32,048 bases of DNA, from assembly GCA_947471365.1 (NCBI GenBank), contig CANIWQ010000023.1, forward strand, positions 1 to 32,048. The letters run 5' to 3'. The notes below the pieces were generated by a model. The model saw only the letters and a list, made by a program, of their open reading frames with translations, searched no databases and had not been told where the DNA came from. The translations under genes were made by a program, and so were the position numbers. Positions 7,534 through 17,200 of this stretch are shown here, in pieces. How positions within the stretch are numbered: position 1 is the stretch's first letter; each line of letters begins with the position of its first letter. The DNA comes from Gemmatimonadota bacterium. GTDB lineage: Bacteria > Gemmatimonadota > Gemmatimonadetes > Gemmatimonadales > Gemmatimonadaceae.

Positions 7534-8693
7534 TGTCGTCTGGTATACGCCCGATTCGTGTCTTCTTTCCGTGCACGGGGCTCGGTCGCGTGGCGCGCGG
7601 GTTTGAGGCGTTCACGCGCGATTGTGCGCACGCCCTGCGCGGGCGTGAGGAGCTGGCGCTGACGGTGTTTGGTGGCGGGCACGATCTGACCGCGGGTGAG
7701 CGACGCATTGCCTCGCTGTCGCGACGGGGTGTGGCGGCACGGCTGTTGGGCAAGCTGGTGCATCGCGATCCGTACTTTGTGGAGCAGGCGACCTTTGCCG
7801 CGGCATTTCTTCCAGCGCTGATTGCCGGCGATCCGGACGTGGTGTACTTCGCGGATCTCAACGTGGGTAATGCGTGCTGGCATTGGCGGCGGGTGAGCGG
7901 TCAACGTTTTCGCTTGCTGTTTTACAACGGTGGCGCGACCACGAAGCCCTTCACGCGTTGTGACCTCGTGCAGCAGGTGAGCCCGGAGCACTACGACGCC
8001 GCGCTCGCGCGCGGTGAAGCCGCTGAGCGGCACGTGTTGTTGCCGCACGGGCTGGATGTGCCCGCGCACTTTACGCCAGTCACGAACGAGGAACGGCGGG
8101 CGACGCGCGCGGCGCTTGGCGTGCCGCTCGACGGCCCGTTGGTGCTGAGTGTCGGCATGCTGGACCAACAGGTGAAGCGCATGGATCTGGTGATTCGTGA
8201 GGCCGCGGCGTTGACATCGATTCAGCCCCATGTGCTCTTGCTGGGCGAAGAGACGCCGGAAACGCCCGTCGTACGTGCGGTGGCCGAACGGGCGCTTGGC
8301 GCGGGGCGCTACACCATGGGCACCGTCAATCGGTCGCTGGCGATGGCGGCGTACCGTGCGGCGGATGCGTTTGTGCTCGCGTCGCCGCGCGAAGGGTTCG
8401 GCCTCGCGTATCTGGAAGCGCTGATGAGCGGCGTGCCCTGCGTCGTGCAGGATACGCCGACGACGGCGTATCTGTACGGCTCCTTTGGGCATCGCGCCGA
8501 TCTCTCCGTGCCCGGCGTTCTGGCGTCGCACTTGGAGCGGATGCTGGCCACGCCGCCGGACTCGGCCATGGCCGTAGCGCAACACGCCTGGGTGCGTGAC
8601 CGATTTGGGTGGGACACACTGGCGCCGCGTTACGCCGCGATGTTGCACGCCTGTGCGGAAGGACGCCGCCCCGTGGTGATGCCGGCCGACTAA
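7533..8693 (+). CDS. GT-B fold glycosyltransferase (family 1/4 type)
   Basis: A 386-residue glycosyltransferase. The C-terminal nucleotide-sugar domain has the hallmark E-x7-E segment (EGFGLAYLEALMSGVPC). An N-terminal acceptor domain carries a GLGRVARGFE loop. The start was set at the second ATG of ATGATG (7533), since AAGGA at 7522-7526 sits 6 bases upstream; a longer in-frame reading back to 7470 lies inside the previous gene. It probably transfers one sugar during repeat-unit assembly at the inner face of the membrane. Its stop overlaps the stop of the convergent gene on the minus strand. Confidence 0.88.
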   Translation: MSSGIRPIRVFFPCTGLGRVARGFEAFTRDCAHALRGREELALTVFGGGHDLTAGERRIASLSRRGVAARLLGKLVHRDPYFVEQATFAAAFLPALIAGDPDVVYFADLNVGNACWHWRRVSGQRFRLLFYNGGATTKPFTRCDLVQQVSPEHYDAALARGEAAERHVLLPHGLDVPAHFTPVTNEERRATRAALGVPLDGPLVLSVGMLDQQVKRMDLVIREAAALTSIQPHVLLLGEETPETPVVRAVAERALGAGRYTMGTVNRSLAMAAYRAADAFVLASPREGFGLAYLEALMSGVPCVVQDTPTTAYLYGSFGHRADLSVPGVLASHLERMLATPPDSAMAVAQHAWVRDRFGWDTLAPRYAAMLHACAEGRRPVVMPAD

Positions 8694-8700
8694 GCGGCTG
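8683..8700. terminator. Short hairpin at a convergent gene junction
   Basis: CGGCCG at 8683-8688 pairs with CGGCTG at 8695-8700 (six pairs, one G-T). The 6-base loop contains the overlapping stop codons of both converging genes. There is no T-run, so a role as a terminator is only possible. Confidence 0.3.
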
Positions 8701-9859
8701 TCGTGTCCTGCACGCTCTGTTGCACCGCGGAGAGCAGTGCCGGCGCGAATCCGTTGAGGTCGAGGTGGCTGCTGAAGAACTCCACGCACCGGCGCGAATA
8801 CTCGTCGCGTGAAAATGCGTGCAGGAGTGGCGCGATGTCGCGGACATTCGTGATGACGTACCCCACGTTGTGTCGCCGCACGAGGTCACTGATTTCTCCG
8901 ACGTCATTGACGAGTACCGGCAACCCGTGCTGGAGGTAGGTGCTGATCTTTCCGGAGGCGAGACCAATGTGCTGGAGGTTCTTGCCCGTGTAGCGACTCT
9001 GGAAATCTGGCGTATACAGTGCGATGCCCAGATCTGCACTCCGGAGGAGCTGGCCGATATCGCGGACGTCGGGAATGTCCCAGTTCGACACGTAGACGCG
9101 TGCGTTGCCCGCGCGCTTCTGGAACTCGGCGGCACTCGCGGCAGCGTAGCGATCGTGTAGCACTAAGACCCAATCACTCGGCCAGTCGCCCACGCTGGAG
9201 GCCAGTGGTCCTATGCCTGACCAATGCTCGATCGACCCGGAGACCAGCGCGATCTTTTTGCTCCGATCAATTCCGAGCCGATCATGAAGCCGGTAGGTGC
9301 GATCGCCAGCCTTTGGGGTGCGCCCGGCGACGGGTACGCAGAGAATATTCTCAACGGGAATGTTGTTCTCGCGGGAGAGGAACTCCGTGCGCACCGCGTC
9401 TTGGCACACGGCAAATCGGATGGAGCGCGCCGCCCGGCGCTCCACCTCTTTGAATCCCGGACTGCACTCGTCGGCGAAAAAGATTTCGTACGAGATCAAC
9501 GCGGTGGGGATGCCCAGTAGTCGGCCAATGGCGGAGGCTTCCACGAGGCCGTAGCGGTCGACGCCAATCACGAGCGCGTAGCGCTGGAAGAGGATACTGG
9601 GATCGCACAACAGGGCGGCCACGCCGGTGAGCAGGTTAAACCCAAACCGGTCGATGAGTTGCTGCCGCCGCCGAGAGAACAAACCCATTTCAAAACGCAT
9701 CCGCACATCGCGGCACGGTGCCGTTTGGCTGATGGGCATGCGCGGGCACTTCACGTCAACGGCATAGCCAGCCTCGACGAGTAACTCGACGATCCCTGTC
9801 AAATTGGGATTGTTATTGAGATTGCCCTCGGGGTGGACGATCAGCACGCGTGGGCGCAT
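8690..9859 (-). CDS. Glycosyltransferase, GT-B type
   Basis: A 389-residue protein starting MRPRVLIVHPEG, a typical first strand of GT-B enzymes. The C-terminal part has the segment YTGKNLQHIGLASGKISTYL followed by HGLPVLVNDVGE, corresponding to the donor-binding region. The strict E-x7-E motif is replaced, as happens in several exopolysaccharide families. The start at 9859 leaves 5 bp to the upstream ATPase stop; an alternative start at 9883 would overlap that gene by 19 bp. It is in an operon with the ABC exporter and converges on the plus-strand glycosyltransferase, sharing its stop region. Confidence 0.82.
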   Translation of the reverse strand: MRPRVLIVHPEGNLNNNPNLTGIVELLVEAGYAVDVKCPRMPISQTAPCRDVRMRFEMGLFSRRRQQLIDRFGFNLLTGVAALLCDPSILFQRYALVIGVDRYGLVEASAIGRLLGIPTALISYEIFFADECSPGFKEVERRAARSIRFAVCQDAVRTEFLSRENNIPVENILCVPVAGRTPKAGDRTYRLHDRLGIDRSKKIALVSGSIEHWSGIGPLASSVGDWPSDWVLVLHDRYAAASAAEFQKRAGNARVYVSNWDIPDVRDIGQLLRSADLGIALYTPDFQSRYTGKNLQHIGLASGKISTYLQHGLPVLVNDVGEISDLVRRHNVGYVITNVRDIAPLLHAFSRDEYSRRCVEFFSSHLDLNGFAPALLSAVQQSVQDTTAA

Positions 9860-9864
9860 GACGG

Positions 9865-11109
9865 TCAGCCGGTCACGTCCCACGAGTGGTCAACGAGAAA
9901 GTACCTCGGCGCGGCTGGGTTGGTGCGTCCCGTGCCGTAGAAGTCGCCAGGCTCCACGTTCATCGCACCGGCGTGCCACACGAAATCCGCGATGTCGCTG
10001 TTCACGGTGCTGAACAACGAGACGCGGTAGGTGCCAGGTTCAAAGGGCAGTCTCGGTATGCTACACGTGAACACGCCGGATCCGGGAACGCTGACAAAAT
10101 CTCCGCGCTGTGCGTCGCTCGAGAGCTCGCAGAGCTGTTCGTCCACGAACCCGTGGATCACGACGTCGATGTGTACGTTCTGCAGCGCGACGGCATCGGC
10201 ATGGTATCGGACTTCTAGTCGCACGCTGTCGCCGGACCGGATCAAGCCGCCGCCGTTGGCCGCATTCACCACGGCGAACGATTCAAAGCGGAGCGCTCCG
10301 TTCCCCGTACGGTCCGTCCGATTCTGCAACGGGATCTCGCCAATCGTTTCAATGGAGCGCAGATACTGCTGCACCACAGCTCCCGCTGGTCCATCGGCGG
10401 AGACGTGTCCTCCCTCAAGCAGAATTCCGCGCGCGCAGAGCGACGTGACGGCGACCATGTTGTGGCTCACAAACAACACGGCGCGCCCTTCCTCCCGCGC
10501 CACCTCGCCCATCTTGCCGAGGCATTTGCGTTGGAACGCGGCGTCGCCGACGGCGAGCACTTCGTCCACCACGAGAATTTCGGGGTTGAGATGCGCGGCC
10601 ACGGCAAAGGCGAGGCGCACGTACATACCGCTACTGTAGCGCTTGACCGGCGTGTCGAGAAAGCGCTCGATCTCGGCGAACGCCACAATCTCGTCAAAGC
10701 GCTGCTGAATCTCGTGACGGCGCATACCGAGGATGGTGCCGTTGAGAAAAATATTCTCACGGCCGGTGAGCTCCGGATGAAACCCCGTGCCCACTTCGAG
10801 CAGACTGCCGATGCGGCCGTACAGACGAATTTCACCTTCGGTGGGCCAGGTGATACGCGAGAGCAGTTTGAGGAGGGTGCTCTTGCCTGCGCCGTTGCGG
10901 CCAATGATGCCGACCGTTTCGCCGCGCTGAATGTTGAATGACACATCCCGGAGTGCCCATAACAGATCGGTCGCGTCCGTCGAACGGCCGGATACTGTCT
11001 TGATCAGTGCTTCGCGAATGGTCGTCGCCCCAGCATCCATGCCCAAGCGATAGGCCTTGGAGAGGCCTTCCACCGCAATCGCGAGTTCGCTCGGCGGTTT
11101 AGATGACAT
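9865..11109 (-). CDS. Polysaccharide ABC transporter ATP-binding protein with C-terminal substrate domain (Wzt-like)
   Basis: A 414-residue ATPase. Walker A GRNGAGKST is at 70-78, the signature YSSGM at 158-162 and Walker B ILVVDE at 178-183. Residues beyond about 250 form a beta-rich C-terminal domain (FVSVPGSGVFTCSIPRL, FEPGTYRVSLF), as in Wzt proteins that recognise the non-reducing end of the exported glycan. Walker A is preceded by the usual ALRDVSFNIQRGE segment. The ATG at 11109 overlaps the permease stop by 11 bp, and a start at 11127 would overlap more. With the permease it should form a glycan exporter at the inner membrane. Confidence 0.93.
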   Translation of the reverse strand: MSSKPPSELAIAVEGLSKAYRLGMDAGATTIREALIKTVSGRSTDATDLLWALRDVSFNIQRGETVGIIGRNGAGKSTLLKLLSRITWPTEGEIRLYGRIGSLLEVGTGFHPELTGRENIFLNGTILGMRRHEIQQRFDEIVAFAEIERFLDTPVKRYSSGMYVRLAFAVAAHLNPEILVVDEVLAVGDAAFQRKCLGKMGEVAREEGRAVLFVSHNMVAVTSLCARGILLEGGHVSADGPAGAVVQQYLRSIETIGEIPLQNRTDRTGNGALRFESFAVVNAANGGGLIRSGDSVRLEVRYHADAVALQNVHIDVVIHGFVDEQLCELSSDAQRGDFVSVPGSGVFTCSIPRLPFEPGTYRVSLFSTVNSDIADFVWHAGAMNVEPGDFYGTGRTNPAAPRYFLVDHSWDVTG

Positions 11110-11923
11110 CGGCCAGCCGGCGCTCAAATCGCGCGAAGAAGATACAGCCCACGGCGAGCGCCACGAGTGCGCCGGCCCCAGACATCATCACCGACACAGC
11201 TGACGGCGGCGCCGTGCCCGCCACCGACCAGCGAAAGCCGTCGAGCATGCCCGCGAGCGGGTTCAGCACAAAGAGCGCACGAAAGCGCTCGGGCACTGCC
11301 GCCGTACCGTATGCCACGGGACTGGCGTACAGCAGCAACTGGACGAGCACCGGCAGCGCGTACTGCAAATCGCGGTACCGCACCGACAGCGCCGCCGAGA
11401 GCGTACCGATGCCGAGTCCGGTGAGGAGGAGGAGGGCGACCCACACGGGGAGTAGCAACAATGGCCAGCCGAGCGGAACGCGGAACATCACCATCAGGAC
11501 AACGAGCGAGCCCATGCCGACCAGGAAATCCATGGCCGTGCTCCAGAGCGCGGACAGGGGAAGGACGAGGCGCGGAAAGTACACTTTAGTGACGAGGCTG
11601 CTTTGCGCGAGCAGCGATCCGCTGCTGCGAACGAGCGCGTTTTGGAATGTGGTCCACGCAATAAAACCCGCGTAGGCAAAGAGGAAATACGGCACGCCAT
11701 CACTCGGGAGCTTGGCTACTTTGCCGAACACGACCGTGAACAGTCCGCCGGCAATCAGCGGTTGCAGAACCACCCACACGACGCCGAGGAGCGTCTGGCG
11801 GTAGCGTAGCGTGACGTCGCGCCGGCCAAGCGCCGCGGCGAGGTCGCGGAAGCGCCACACTTCCGAAAAGTCCGGGAAGAGGCGATTCCCAACTGGCCGG
11901 ATGACCTCGAGTGGTTCGCTCAC
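11099..11923 (-). CDS. Polysaccharide ABC transporter permease (Wzm-like, ABC-2 type)
   Basis: A 274-residue membrane protein with about six helices. The N-terminal amphipathic segment contains LFPDFSEVWRFRDLAAALGRRDVTLRYRQTLLGVVWVVLQPL, described here only in part: DLAAALGRRDVTLRYRQ is the ABC-2 exporter signature before the first helix. The frame is open much further upstream, to 12475, but that extension would run antisense through the next gene and looks non-coding. The GTG at 11923 gives the normal family length, though no clear ribosome site precedes it. It pairs with the ATPase gene, which overlaps its end by 11 bp. Confidence 0.88.
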   Translation of the reverse strand: MSEPLEVIRPVGNRLFPDFSEVWRFRDLAAALGRRDVTLRYRQTLLGVVWVVLQPLIAGGLFTVVFGKVAKLPSDGVPYFLFAYAGFIAWTTFQNALVRSSGSLLAQSSLVTKVYFPRLVLPLSALWSTAMDFLVGMGSLVVLMVMFRVPLGWPLLLLPVWVALLLLTGLGIGTLSAALSVRYRDLQYALPVLVQLLLYASPVAYGTAAVPERFRALFVLNPLAGMLDGFRWSVAGTAPPSAVSVMMSGAGALVALAVGCIFFARFERRLADVI

Positions 11924-12004
11924 GCTCGACAGGGGGTTGGTCGCGGTCCGTGCATATGCTGTGGATTCTACCCGGCGCGCCCTCGTAAGGAAGGGCTGTG
12001 CCGC

Positions 12005-13000
12005 TTGGCTCAGGACCGCCCCTCGGTGCATACTGTGGCTGTGCCAACCGTCTCGGTTCTCGTGCCCACTTGGCGCCGCCCGGAATCTCTCGTGCGGTGC
12101 CTGCGGGCGCTTGCCGCTCAGACCCAGCCGCCGGCGGAGATTGTCGTGGGGCTGCGAGCCGGCGACTCGGAAACAGCGCTGGCGCTCGCGACGCTCACCC
12201 GAGAGCTGGGCGTCCCCGTACGGCAGGCGATGACCGCCGAATCTGGGGTAGTGGCGGCTATGAATGCCGCCCTGGATCTCTGCACTGGGGGCGTGATTGC
12301 GCTCACCGACGACGACGCGGAGCCCCGCCCGGACTGGCTGGAGCGATTGGGGCGCTGCTTTGACGACCCCACCGTGGGCGGGGCAGGTGGTCGGGACTGG
12401 CAGCCGGTGGAGCGGGGCGCTCGCGAGGAGGTGGGGCGGCTCCAATGGTTTGGTCGCGTGATTGGCCATCACCATCTGGGGGTAGGGCCGGCGAGGCCGG
12501 TGGATGTGCTGAAAGGGGTCAACGCGGCTTTTCGGGCACCACTGCTAAGGGCGCTGCGATTTGACAGCCGATTGCAGGGGGCGGGAGCGCAGATGTACTG
12601 GGAGTTGGCGCTCTGCCTGCCTTTGCGCCGTGCCGGATGGACGCTGGTGTACGATCCCGCGATTGCCGTGGAACATCACATTGCGCCGCGGCACGATGCC
12701 GACCAGCGGCATCGCGGCACATTCGTGCCCGAGCCGCAGGTGCAGGCGGTGCACAACGAGACATTGATTCTCCTTGAGCATCAGCGGGGGTTCCGGCGTT
12801 TGGCGTTCGTGGTGTGGGCGCTGCTGGTTGGGACTCGTATGGAGCCGGGGCTCGCGCAGGTGCCTCGTCTCTGGCTGATGGGCGATGTCCTTGCCCTGAC
12901 GCGGTGGCGCTGGACGCTCGTAGGACGCGTCCGGGGATGGATGGCGTGGCGCGCGTGTGGGCGCGATCTGGTGCGACGTGTCCCCCATCCTGCCGTGTGA
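12005..13000 (+). CDS. Glycosyltransferase family 2
   Basis: A 331-residue GT-A enzyme. It opens with VSVLVPTWRRPESLVRCL, the classical GT2 first strand, and the metal/nucleotide site is TDDDAEPRPDW with DDD at 102-104. A later acceptor-side region includes WELALCLPLRRAGW and EHHIAPRHD. The start used is TTG at 12005, preceded by AAGGAAGGG at a spacing of 9; GTG codons at 12026 and 12035 are alternatives. It is divergent from the exporter permease, with an 81-bp gap that holds no convincing promoter (a weak TAGAAT on the minus strand, 11965-11970). It should add a sugar in the cytoplasm. Confidence 0.9.
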   Translation: MAQDRPSVHTVAVPTVSVLVPTWRRPESLVRCLRALAAQTQPPAEIVVGLRAGDSETALALATLTRELGVPVRQAMTAESGVVAAMNAALDLCTGGVIALTDDDAEPRPDWLERLGRCFDDPTVGGAGGRDWQPVERGAREEVGRLQWFGRVIGHHHLGVGPARPVDVLKGVNAAFRAPLLRALRFDSRLQGAGAQMYWELALCLPLRRAGWTLVYDPAIAVEHHIAPRHDADQRHRGTFVPEPQVQAVHNETLILLEHQRGFRRLAFVVWALLVGTRMEPGLAQVPRLWLMGDVLALTRWRWTLVGRVRGWMAWRACGRDLVRRVPHPAV

Positions 13001-13088
13001 CGACGCGGATGCGTGCCGCTGCGGCGTGCCCTAACTTTCGGTAGTCAGCCGCGGGGGCACGGCGCCAGGTGGCGGTGGTTCCCGAGGG

Positions 13089-14276
13089 ATGACATGTGCG
13101 GCGCGCGTCCCCCCAACACTTTTACCGCCGGCTCTCGTGACACCGTTCTCACTGGCCTTTGTGGCGCACGATGTGCACCGGCAGGGCGGCATGGAGCGCG
13201 CCGCGGCCGAGGTGCTGTCGCGTCTGGCCACGCGGATGTCGGTGACGGTGATCGCGCGCTCGTGCGCGTTGGGCAAGGCGCCCGTCCGCTGGATGCCGGT
13301 GACGGGCCCCACGCGTCCGGCGCCGCTGCGCACGTGGGCGTTTGCGCGCGCGGCGCGCGCCGCGGAACGGCGCGCGGGGTGCACCATCACGAACAGCATT
13401 GGCGCGGCGGCGATCGACGCGGACGTGATTACGGCGCAGTTCTGTCATGCGGCATTCACCAAACGTTTTGGCGGACTGCGGGGTGGCTCGGGGGTGCGGG
13501 CACTGTATCAGCGCTTTGCGCAGTCGCGATTTGTGGCGGAAGAGCGCGTGGCCTATGGGTCGCGGCGATTGCGGCAGGTCATTGCCGTGTCGCGCGGTAC
13601 GGCGCGCGAGCTGCAGGAATCGTACGGGGTGCCGGCGTCGCGCATCACGGTGGTGCCAAACGGTGTGGACCGCGCGGTATTTCGCCCGGCGGCCGACGCG
13701 GCGGCGCGTTTGGCTCTGCGAGCGCCACTCGGCTTGCCGCGCGATGCGTTCTTAGCGTTGCTCGTGGGCGGCGACTGGGAGCGCAAAGGGGTGCGCGATG
13801 CGATCGATGCGATGGCCGGGATTGCTGACGGACATCTCGTGGTGCTGGGCCGCGGCGACGTGGCCGCGATGCAGGCGCACGTGTCACGCGCCGGCGCGGC
13901 TGGACGCGTGACCTTTGCGCCGCCGAGCCGGACGCCGGAGGCGTACTACGCCGCGTGTGACGCGTTTTGTTTTCCCTCGCGCTACGAGGCGTTTTCACTG
14001 GTGACGCTCGAGGCCGCGGCGGCGGGGCTGCCGATTGTGGCGCACGCGATCAACGGCACCGAAGAGTTAGTGCGCGATGGTGAGAACGGCTGGCTCGTGC
14101 CCTTTGGCCCGGATGCGTTGCGCGAAAAACTGGTGTTGCTGCGCGATGATCGCGCGTTACGCGAGCGGTTGTCGGCCGGCGCGGTGGCGTCGTCGGCGCG
14201 CTACGACTGGGATCGGATTGCCGACGAACAGTACGCCGTGTTTGCCGCGGCGGCGGCGGAACGGAGTCGCGGTTAG
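13089..14276 (+). CDS. Glycosyltransferase family 4
   Basis: A 395-residue GT-B enzyme. The N-terminal acceptor loop is HDVHRQGGMERAAAEVL. The interdomain region reads VIAVSRGTARELQESYGVPASRITVVPNGVD when divided at its usual breaks, typical of GT4. The donor domain has FPSRYEAFSLVTLEAAAAGLPIV, matching E-x7-E. The ATG at 13089 is closely preceded by GAGGG; a GTG near 13137 would give the more usual short N-terminus. It is followed without gap by the asparagine synthetase fusion, so one transcript is likely. Confidence 0.9.
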   Translation: MTCAARVPPTLLPPALVTPFSLAFVAHDVHRQGGMERAAAEVLSRLATRMSVTVIARSCALGKAPVRWMPVTGPTRPAPLRTWAFARAARAAERRAGCTITNSIGAAAIDADVITAQFCHAAFTKRFGGLRGGSGVRALYQRFAQSRFVAEERVAYGSRRLRQVIAVSRGTARELQESYGVPASRITVVPNGVDRAVFRPAADAAARLALRAPLGLPRDAFLALLVGGDWERKGVRDAIDAMAGIADGHLVVLGRGDVAAMQAHVSRAGAAGRVTFAPPSRTPEAYYAACDAFCFPSRYEAFSLVTLEAAAAGLPIVAHAINGTEELVRDGENGWLVPFGPDALREKLVLLRDDRALRERLSAGAVASSARYDWDRIADEQYAVFAAAAAERSRG

Positions 14277-17200
14277 ATGTGCGGCATAATCGGCGTTGTG
14301 AAGGAAGGGGCGGCCGCGTCGCGCGACCGACTCGTGGCGGCGCGCGAACTCATGTGGCACCGCGGCCCAGATGACGCCGGCGTGTGGGCCGACGAGCACG
14401 CCTGCGTCGGGGCGCGACGACTGTCGATTATTGATCTCTCAAAGACTGGGCACCAACCGTTGGTCAGTTCCGACGCCAAGCGCGTCTTGGTGTTCAATGG
14501 CGAGATCTACAACTTCCGTGCGCTCCGTAAGGAACTTGAGGGAGATTTTGTTTTTCAGTCGTACTCGGATTCTGAAGTCGTGCTCCACGGCTATCGGAAA
14601 TGGGGCGGCCCCGGGCTCGTGCAGCGGCTCGATGGCATGTTCGCATTTTCGTTGTGGGACGAAGACACGCGCACGCTCTTTGCGGCGCGCGACCGCGCGG
14701 GGAAGAAACCGTTTTATTATCGGCATGAAGACCGCCAGTTTCATTTTGCGTCCACGTTGAATGCACTGCTGGCATTTTTGCCGGGTACGCCGCCCGTGGA
14801 CCCGATGGCCGTTGACGCGTTCCTTGTGTATCAGGCCGTGCCGTCGCCCTTGAGCATTTTTCGTGGCGTTCGCCAATTACGACCGGCGCACCATCTGACA
14901 TTCCACGCGAACACCGGTGCGTGTCGTGAAGAGCGGTACTGGAAGCTCTCGTACGCTACCAAGACCGATGAATCGGAAGCGGAAGTGCTCGAGCACATTG
15001 AACGGTTGGCGCGCGCGGCGGTCACCAAGCGTTTGGATAGCGACGTGCCGGTGGGGCTGTTTCTCTCGGGCGGTGTGGACTCCTCGCTTGTGGCGGCGCT
15101 GGCGTCGCAGGAAAGCACCAAGCCCATCGAAGCCATGACGCTCGGGTTCGACGAACCGGCATTCGACGAACGACAGTACGCGCGCGCCGTGACGCAGCAC
15201 CTGAAGATGCCGCTCCACGAAGAGACGCTGCGCCCGGCGCTGGTGGCCGACTTGCCGTCCATCGTCTGGCATTACGGGCAGCCCGTGGCTGACGTATCGA
15301 TTGTGCCGAACCACTATTTGGCGCGTGCGGCGCGACGGTGGATGACCGTGGCCCTGAACGGCGATGGTGGCGACGAACTCTTTGGCGGCTATGCGCGGCC
15401 GATGCTCGCGCGCATGACGGCGCCGTATCGGCGCGCGGTACCGGAGCTCATGCGCAACGCCCTTGGTGGGCTCTTCGCTCAGACATCGGACGGCCCGCTG
15501 CGGCGCGTCGGGTTGCTGGCACGCGCCGGCGCCGGCAGCTCCGCGGACGCCTTTACGTATGATCGCGCCTTTCGGCCGTTCCGCGATGAAGCGTATTCCG
15601 ACGTGCTCAAGAATCTCGTGGGCAACACGCATCCGGACGCGCTGTATCGGACGGTGTGGAATGAGGCGGACGGTCTCGACGATGTGGATCGTGCGCTCTA
15701 CGGCGATTTTAACACCTATCTCCCCGACCAGCTGCTCGCGAAAGCGGATCGTGCGTCGATGGCACACAGTCTTGAAGCGCGCTCACCCCTGCTGGATCGC
15801 GCGTTGGTCGAGTACGCCGCGACAATTCCCACGGCGCTCCGTCTTCGGCATTTCCAGACGAAGTACCTGCTCAAGAAGCTCACCGGGCGTTTCGTGCCCC
15901 CCGAGGTGCTCTTCCGTCGCAAGCGCGGGTTCGTCATGCCGGCCGCCCGATGGCTGCGCGGTGAACTCGCCCCGTTTGTACGCGCCGCCCTCGACAACCG
16001 CACCTTCTTTGATCGCGGCTGGGTGCGGCCCGAGTTCGTGCGCCGCATTCTCGCCGAGCACTTTACGGGCGTGCGCGACTGGGGTGAGCAGATCTGGACG
16101 TTGCTCGTGCTCGAAGTGTGGGCGCGCCTCGTCCTCGATCGTACGCTCGATCGCGACGCGCGCATGGATGATTTTCTGCGCAAGCCCGAGCGCGCGCGAC
16201 GCACCACGCTCCGCACACTGCAGCTCGGGATGGAGTGGTTTTCCGAGAAACCCGGCGGCTTGAATCGCGTGTACTTCGAGCTGATGCGCCACCTCCCCGA
16301 CGCGGGCGTGGAGGTGCACGGCCTCGTAGCCGGCACGTCGCAGGTGACGGTGGACGCCCGTGGCATGATCGAAGGGTTTGCCCCGCACTCCGAGCGACTG
16401 TTGCCCCGTCTCCTCGCGGTGCGACGAAAGGCTGGACCGTTGCTCCGCAGCGATCCTGGCGTGTTGGTCGTGAGCCATTTTGCGCTCTACACCGCGCCGT
16501 TGCTCGACGAACTCGCCGACCATCCGCTCGTCGTGCACTTTCAGGGGCCGTGGGGACTTGAAGGGCGAGCGGAACGTCAGTCGAAGTTCACCGAGATGGC
16601 CAAGTCCGCCGTCGAGCGGGCGGTGTATTCGCGCGCGAAAGCCTTCATCGTGCTCTCGACGCCCTTTGGCCGAATTCTCGAATCGCGCTTTGGCATTCCA
16701 CGCGAACGCATTCATGTGATTCCCGGTGGTGTGGATGTGCCACGCTTCGCGATTCAGGAGTCGGCTGAGGAATGCCGCCTGCGACTGGACTGGCCCACGG
16801 ATCGGCCAATTGTTCTCGCCGTACGACGCCTCATGCGCCGCATGGGGCTCGACGACCTCATTGCGGCCGTGCCGCAGCTCCGCGAGACCATTCCGAATGT
16901 GTTGGTGCTGATCGCGGGACGCGGACCGATTGCCGGCGAGCTGCAGGCGCGCATTGATGCCGCTGGACTCGCCGATCACGTGCGCCTGCTCGGATTTGTG
17001 CCAGATGCCTTGTTGCCGCGGGCATACCGCGCGGCCACCATCACGATCGTGCCGACCGTGGAGCTCGAAGGGTTTGGATTGATTGTCGCGGAGTCACTGG
17101 CCGCTGGCACGCCCGCGATGGTCACGCCGGTCGGTGGGTTGCCGGAGGCGGTGTCGGGACTGTCGCCGAGCTTGGTGTTGCCGAGTACCGGCGCTGCGGC

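Noticed and set aside
7458-8789. 443-codon minus-strand frame opposite a glycosyltransferase
   Set aside because: Arg/His/Gln-rich composition without domain features; it lies wholly over the real plus-strand gene and is a GC-bias shadow.
11924-12004. Divergent promoter pair between Wzm and the GT2 gene
   Set aside because: Only a weak minus-strand TAGAAT with a poor -35 was found, so it was not listed as a feature.
11924-12475. N-terminal extension of the Wzm permease frame
   Set aside because: It runs antisense through the GT2 gene, has low-complexity composition, and would make the permease far longer than its family.
15783-16979. 398-codon minus-strand frame opposite the AsnB-GT4 fusion
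   Set aside because: Shadow frame of the fusion gene; no motif, and composition typical of antisense GC-rich DNA.
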